Below, one piece after another: positions 62,138 to 64,000 of a stretch of 64,000 bases of DNA. A program made the position numbers and the translations under genes. The stretch is from Pseudoalteromonas caenipelagi (lineage in GTDB: Bacteria; Pseudomonadota; Gammaproteobacteria; Enterobacterales; Alteromonadaceae), in assembly GCF_013140855.1 (NCBI RefSeq), contig NZ_JABBPG010000001.1:434001-498000 (forward strand), read 5' to 3'. Within the stretch, counting starts at the first letter, position 1. The number at the start of each line of letters is the position of its first letter. The notes below the pieces were generated by a model, which had not been told where the DNA came from, ran no database searches, and saw only the letters and a program-made list of their open reading frames with translations.

Positions 62138-64000
62138 ATGACAGGATCTATTAAACTCTCGCCAATAGCGCTGGCACTATTAGTCAGTACCACCGCTGTA
62201 GCACAGCAAGCCAATGATAAAAATATCGAAACGATCTCGGTACTGGGGTCAAAAGTTTCTAACAGAACTGCCACTGAGTCGACCTCTCCGATTGATATAC
62301 TCGACACCGAGCAGCTTAATAAAGGTGGTTTTACTGAACTTGGGCAAAGCTTACAATCTATCGCGCCTTCTTTTAACTTTAGTCGCACACAAGTATCTGA
62401 CGGTTCAGATTTATTCCGCCCTGCAACATTAAGAGGCTTACAGCCCGATCAAACACTGGTATTGATTAACGGTAAACGCCGCCACACACAAGCTATTTTT
62501 GGCTTATCTGGCACAGTAGGCGCAGGCGCTGCAGGTACTGACATGAACTCAATTCCGTTGATGGCGCTAAAAAATGTTGAGATATTAAGAGATGGTGCGG
62601 CAGCCCGTTATGGCTCCGACGCCATTGCTGGGGTTATTAACTTATCACTGAACGACAGTACTGGTGTTACCACAGGGTTTGTGCAAGCAGGCTCAACAGG
62701 TGAAGGTGACGGTGACACTTATTCGCTTGGCCTAAACCGAGGCTTTGATATTGGCAACGAAGGCGGCTTTATCAACTTCTCACTAGAATACCGTGATGCC
62801 GATGGTACAAATCGAGCGCAGCGTGATACTGGCGGTTCTTCAACCGTTGAACCTGGGGAGCTATCGCAAACCGTTCGTTGGCGCCAAGGTAACTCAGACA
62901 GTGAATTTATTTCTCTGTTTTATAACGCCGCCTTACCTATAGGCAATAATGAGCTTTACTCATTTGCTGGTTTTTCTAATCGCACAGCATTTGGCAATGG
63001 CTTTTATCGTGACTTTAATCGTGCAGAGCGCAACGTACCGCAAGTTTACCCTGATGGCTTTTTACCAAGAATAGATAATGAAGCAGAAGATTTATCTTTT
63101 GCTGTTGGTTTTAAAGGCGAGATCAGCCCAGATTGGAACTTTGATTTCTCAAGTACATATGGTGAAAACCAATATGATTATTCGTCTTCAAACACCATCA
63201 ATGCGTCGTATGCAGCTCAGTATTTAGCCGAAAACCCCAATGCCACTGCACAAGATATTGCTAACAATGCTGGCCCTAAGGGGGGTTATTCGGGTGGCTT
63301 TAGATTCGACCAATGGACCACTAACTTAGATATCAATGGCATTATTGATGTTGCAGGTGGTGAGCCAATTTATTTGTCAATGGGTGCCGAGTACCGTAAA
63401 GAGAACTATGAAATTGTACCGGGTGAAGTAGCCTCTTATGCGTGTGGCATTGCAAACGCGAATAGCTCCTTCCCATCGGTTATCAATCCAGATGTATTTG
63501 CTGACTGTGGTTTCCAAGCTTATCAAGGGCTTAGACCTGATGCAGCAAACAAAGCAGATCGTTCAAGCCATGCAATTTATATCGAAGCTGAAACACTGTT
63601 AAACGAGGATTGGCTAATAAGCGCTGCGCTTCGCTATGAAGATGTGTCGAATTCCAACGATGACACCATCTGGAAGCTTGCAACTCGCTATGAAGTCACC
63701 GACGATTTTGCGGTTCGTGCAGCGGCCTCAACTGGCTTTAGAGCCCCGTCATTACAGCAATCTGGCTATACCGCATTTACCACTACTTTAGGTGGCGATG
63801 GCTCATTAGCAACTTCTTATACAGCAACCGCGGGGTCTCCATTCCCAGCTGCGCTAGGCGTTGATGGCCTTAAGCTTGAGTCATCCGATAACTACAACTT
63901 AGGTTTTGCTTGGGATGTTAGTAATGATTTGTCTGTTACGTTAGATTTTTATCAAATCAAGATTTACGACCGTATCAATCTAGGTAGCTTTATTGGGGTA
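62138..64000 (+). CDS. TonB-dependent receptor, N-terminal part
   Basis: An open frame from ATG 62138 to the window end (about 620 residues so far). A signal peptide ends near AVAQ-QA; a TonB-box-like IETISVLGSKV follows; the plug has RPATLRGLQPDQTLVLINGKRRH and EILRDGAAARYGSDAIAGVIN, then the barrel begins. Wording (GLQPDQTLVL, NSIPLMALKNVE) resembles receptors for plant- or algal-derived compounds in Alteromonadales, but the ligand is not deducible. It is divergent from dnaE2 with a 256-bp shared upstream region. Confidence 0.88.
   Translation, partial: MTGSIKLSPIALALLVSTTAVAQQANDKNIETISVLGSKVSNRTATESTSPIDILDTEQLNKGGFTELGQSLQSIAPSFNFSRTQVSDGSDLFRPATLRGLQPDQTLVLINGKRRHTQAIFGLSGTVGAGAAGTDMNSIPLMALKNVEILRDGAAARYGSDAIAGVINLSLNDSTGVTTGFVQAGSTGEGDGDTYSLGLNRGFDIGNEGGFINFSLEYRDADGTNRAQRDTGGSSTVEPGELSQTVRWRQGNSDSEFISLFYNAALPIGNNELYSFAGFSNRTAFGNGFYRDFNRAERNVPQVYPDGFLPRIDNEAEDLSFAVGFKGEISPDWNFDFSSTYGENQYDYSSSNTINASYAAQYLAENPNATAQDIANNAGPKGGYSGGFRFDQWTTNLDINGIIDVAGGEPIYLSMGAEYRKENYEIVPGEVASYACGIANANSSFPSVINPDVFADCGFQAYQGLRPDAANKADRSSHAIYIEAETLLNEDWLISAALRYEDVSNSNDDTIWKLATRYEVTDDFAVRAAASTGFRAPSLQQSGYTAFTTTLGGDGSLATSYTATAGSPFPAALGVDGLKLESSDNYNLGFAWDVSNDLSVTLDFYQIKIYDRINLGSFIGV

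Overview
The window looks like chromosomal DNA of a marine gammaproteobacterium, most probably Pseudoalteromonas or a close relative. The evidence is gene content: secreted S8 and M6 proteases with PPC tails, several TonB-dependent receptors, a fused OsmC-YcaO protein, a RsmF and an exonuclease I of gammaproteobacterial type, a DUF3080 lipoprotein behind a MATE pump, and many single-gene periplasmic binding proteins. Base composition is AT-rich and even, except in a decayed stretch at about 49.9-55.5 kb. The species call is inference from protein character; no search was run.

Layout. 0-9 kb: end of a MATE exporter, a DUF3080 lipoprotein, two tandem tRNA-Val(GAC) genes, two secreted proteases, a patatin-like lipase and two divergent solute-binding proteins around a perfect 22-bp palindrome. 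9-16.5 kb: OsmC-YcaO, another binding protein, a PadR / HAAS-type membrane sensor / CPBP protease operon behind a long inverted repeat, and two unknown genes, one of which has a likely homopolymer frameshift. 16.8-22 kb: sbcB, a beta-hydroxyacid dehydrogenase, a glutathione peroxidase overlapping an LdhA-type dehydrogenase, and a DMT transporter. 22-32 kb: a minus-strand cluster (alpha/beta hydrolase, acetoacetate-decarboxylase-like protein, large FAD oxidoreductase, TonB receptor, hybrid histidine kinase) that looks like an uncharacterised uptake and conversion pathway, with orphan binding proteins at both ends.

33-37 kb: an orphan ccoG preceded by a sigma-54 promoter and by TCGTGA-N4-TCACGA palindromes. 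The same palindrome sits in front of the adjacent PAS/AAA+ sigma-54 activator gene, so this looks like a small self-contained regulon. An AraC/GlxA regulator, a MAPEG protein and RsmF follow. 39.4-45.6 kb: a nearly complete trans-4-hydroxyproline catabolic locus in two divergent operons (epimerase, D-hydroxyproline oxidase, deaminase/dehydratase, ketoglutarate semialdehyde dehydrogenase) with an M24 Xaa-Pro-type peptidase. Together with the secreted proteases this suits growth on collagen-like peptides. 45.6-46.7 kb: a ParD-like protein overlapping a second methionine aminopeptidase, with an inverted repeat over the start codon.

46.8-55.7 kb is accessory and partly a gene graveyard. It holds an unknown protein with an IYDSRVA motif, PhzF, a porin-like protein, a DUF998 pseudogene with three lesions, a DUF6265 protein, a REP-transposase fragment, a possible integron attC site behind one of two related small secreted proteins, two broken IS110-family transposases, and the tail of a dead flavohaemoprotein gene. 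55.8-64 kb: two large TonB receptors flank an SOS-boxed dnaE2 that has no imuA or imuB beside it.
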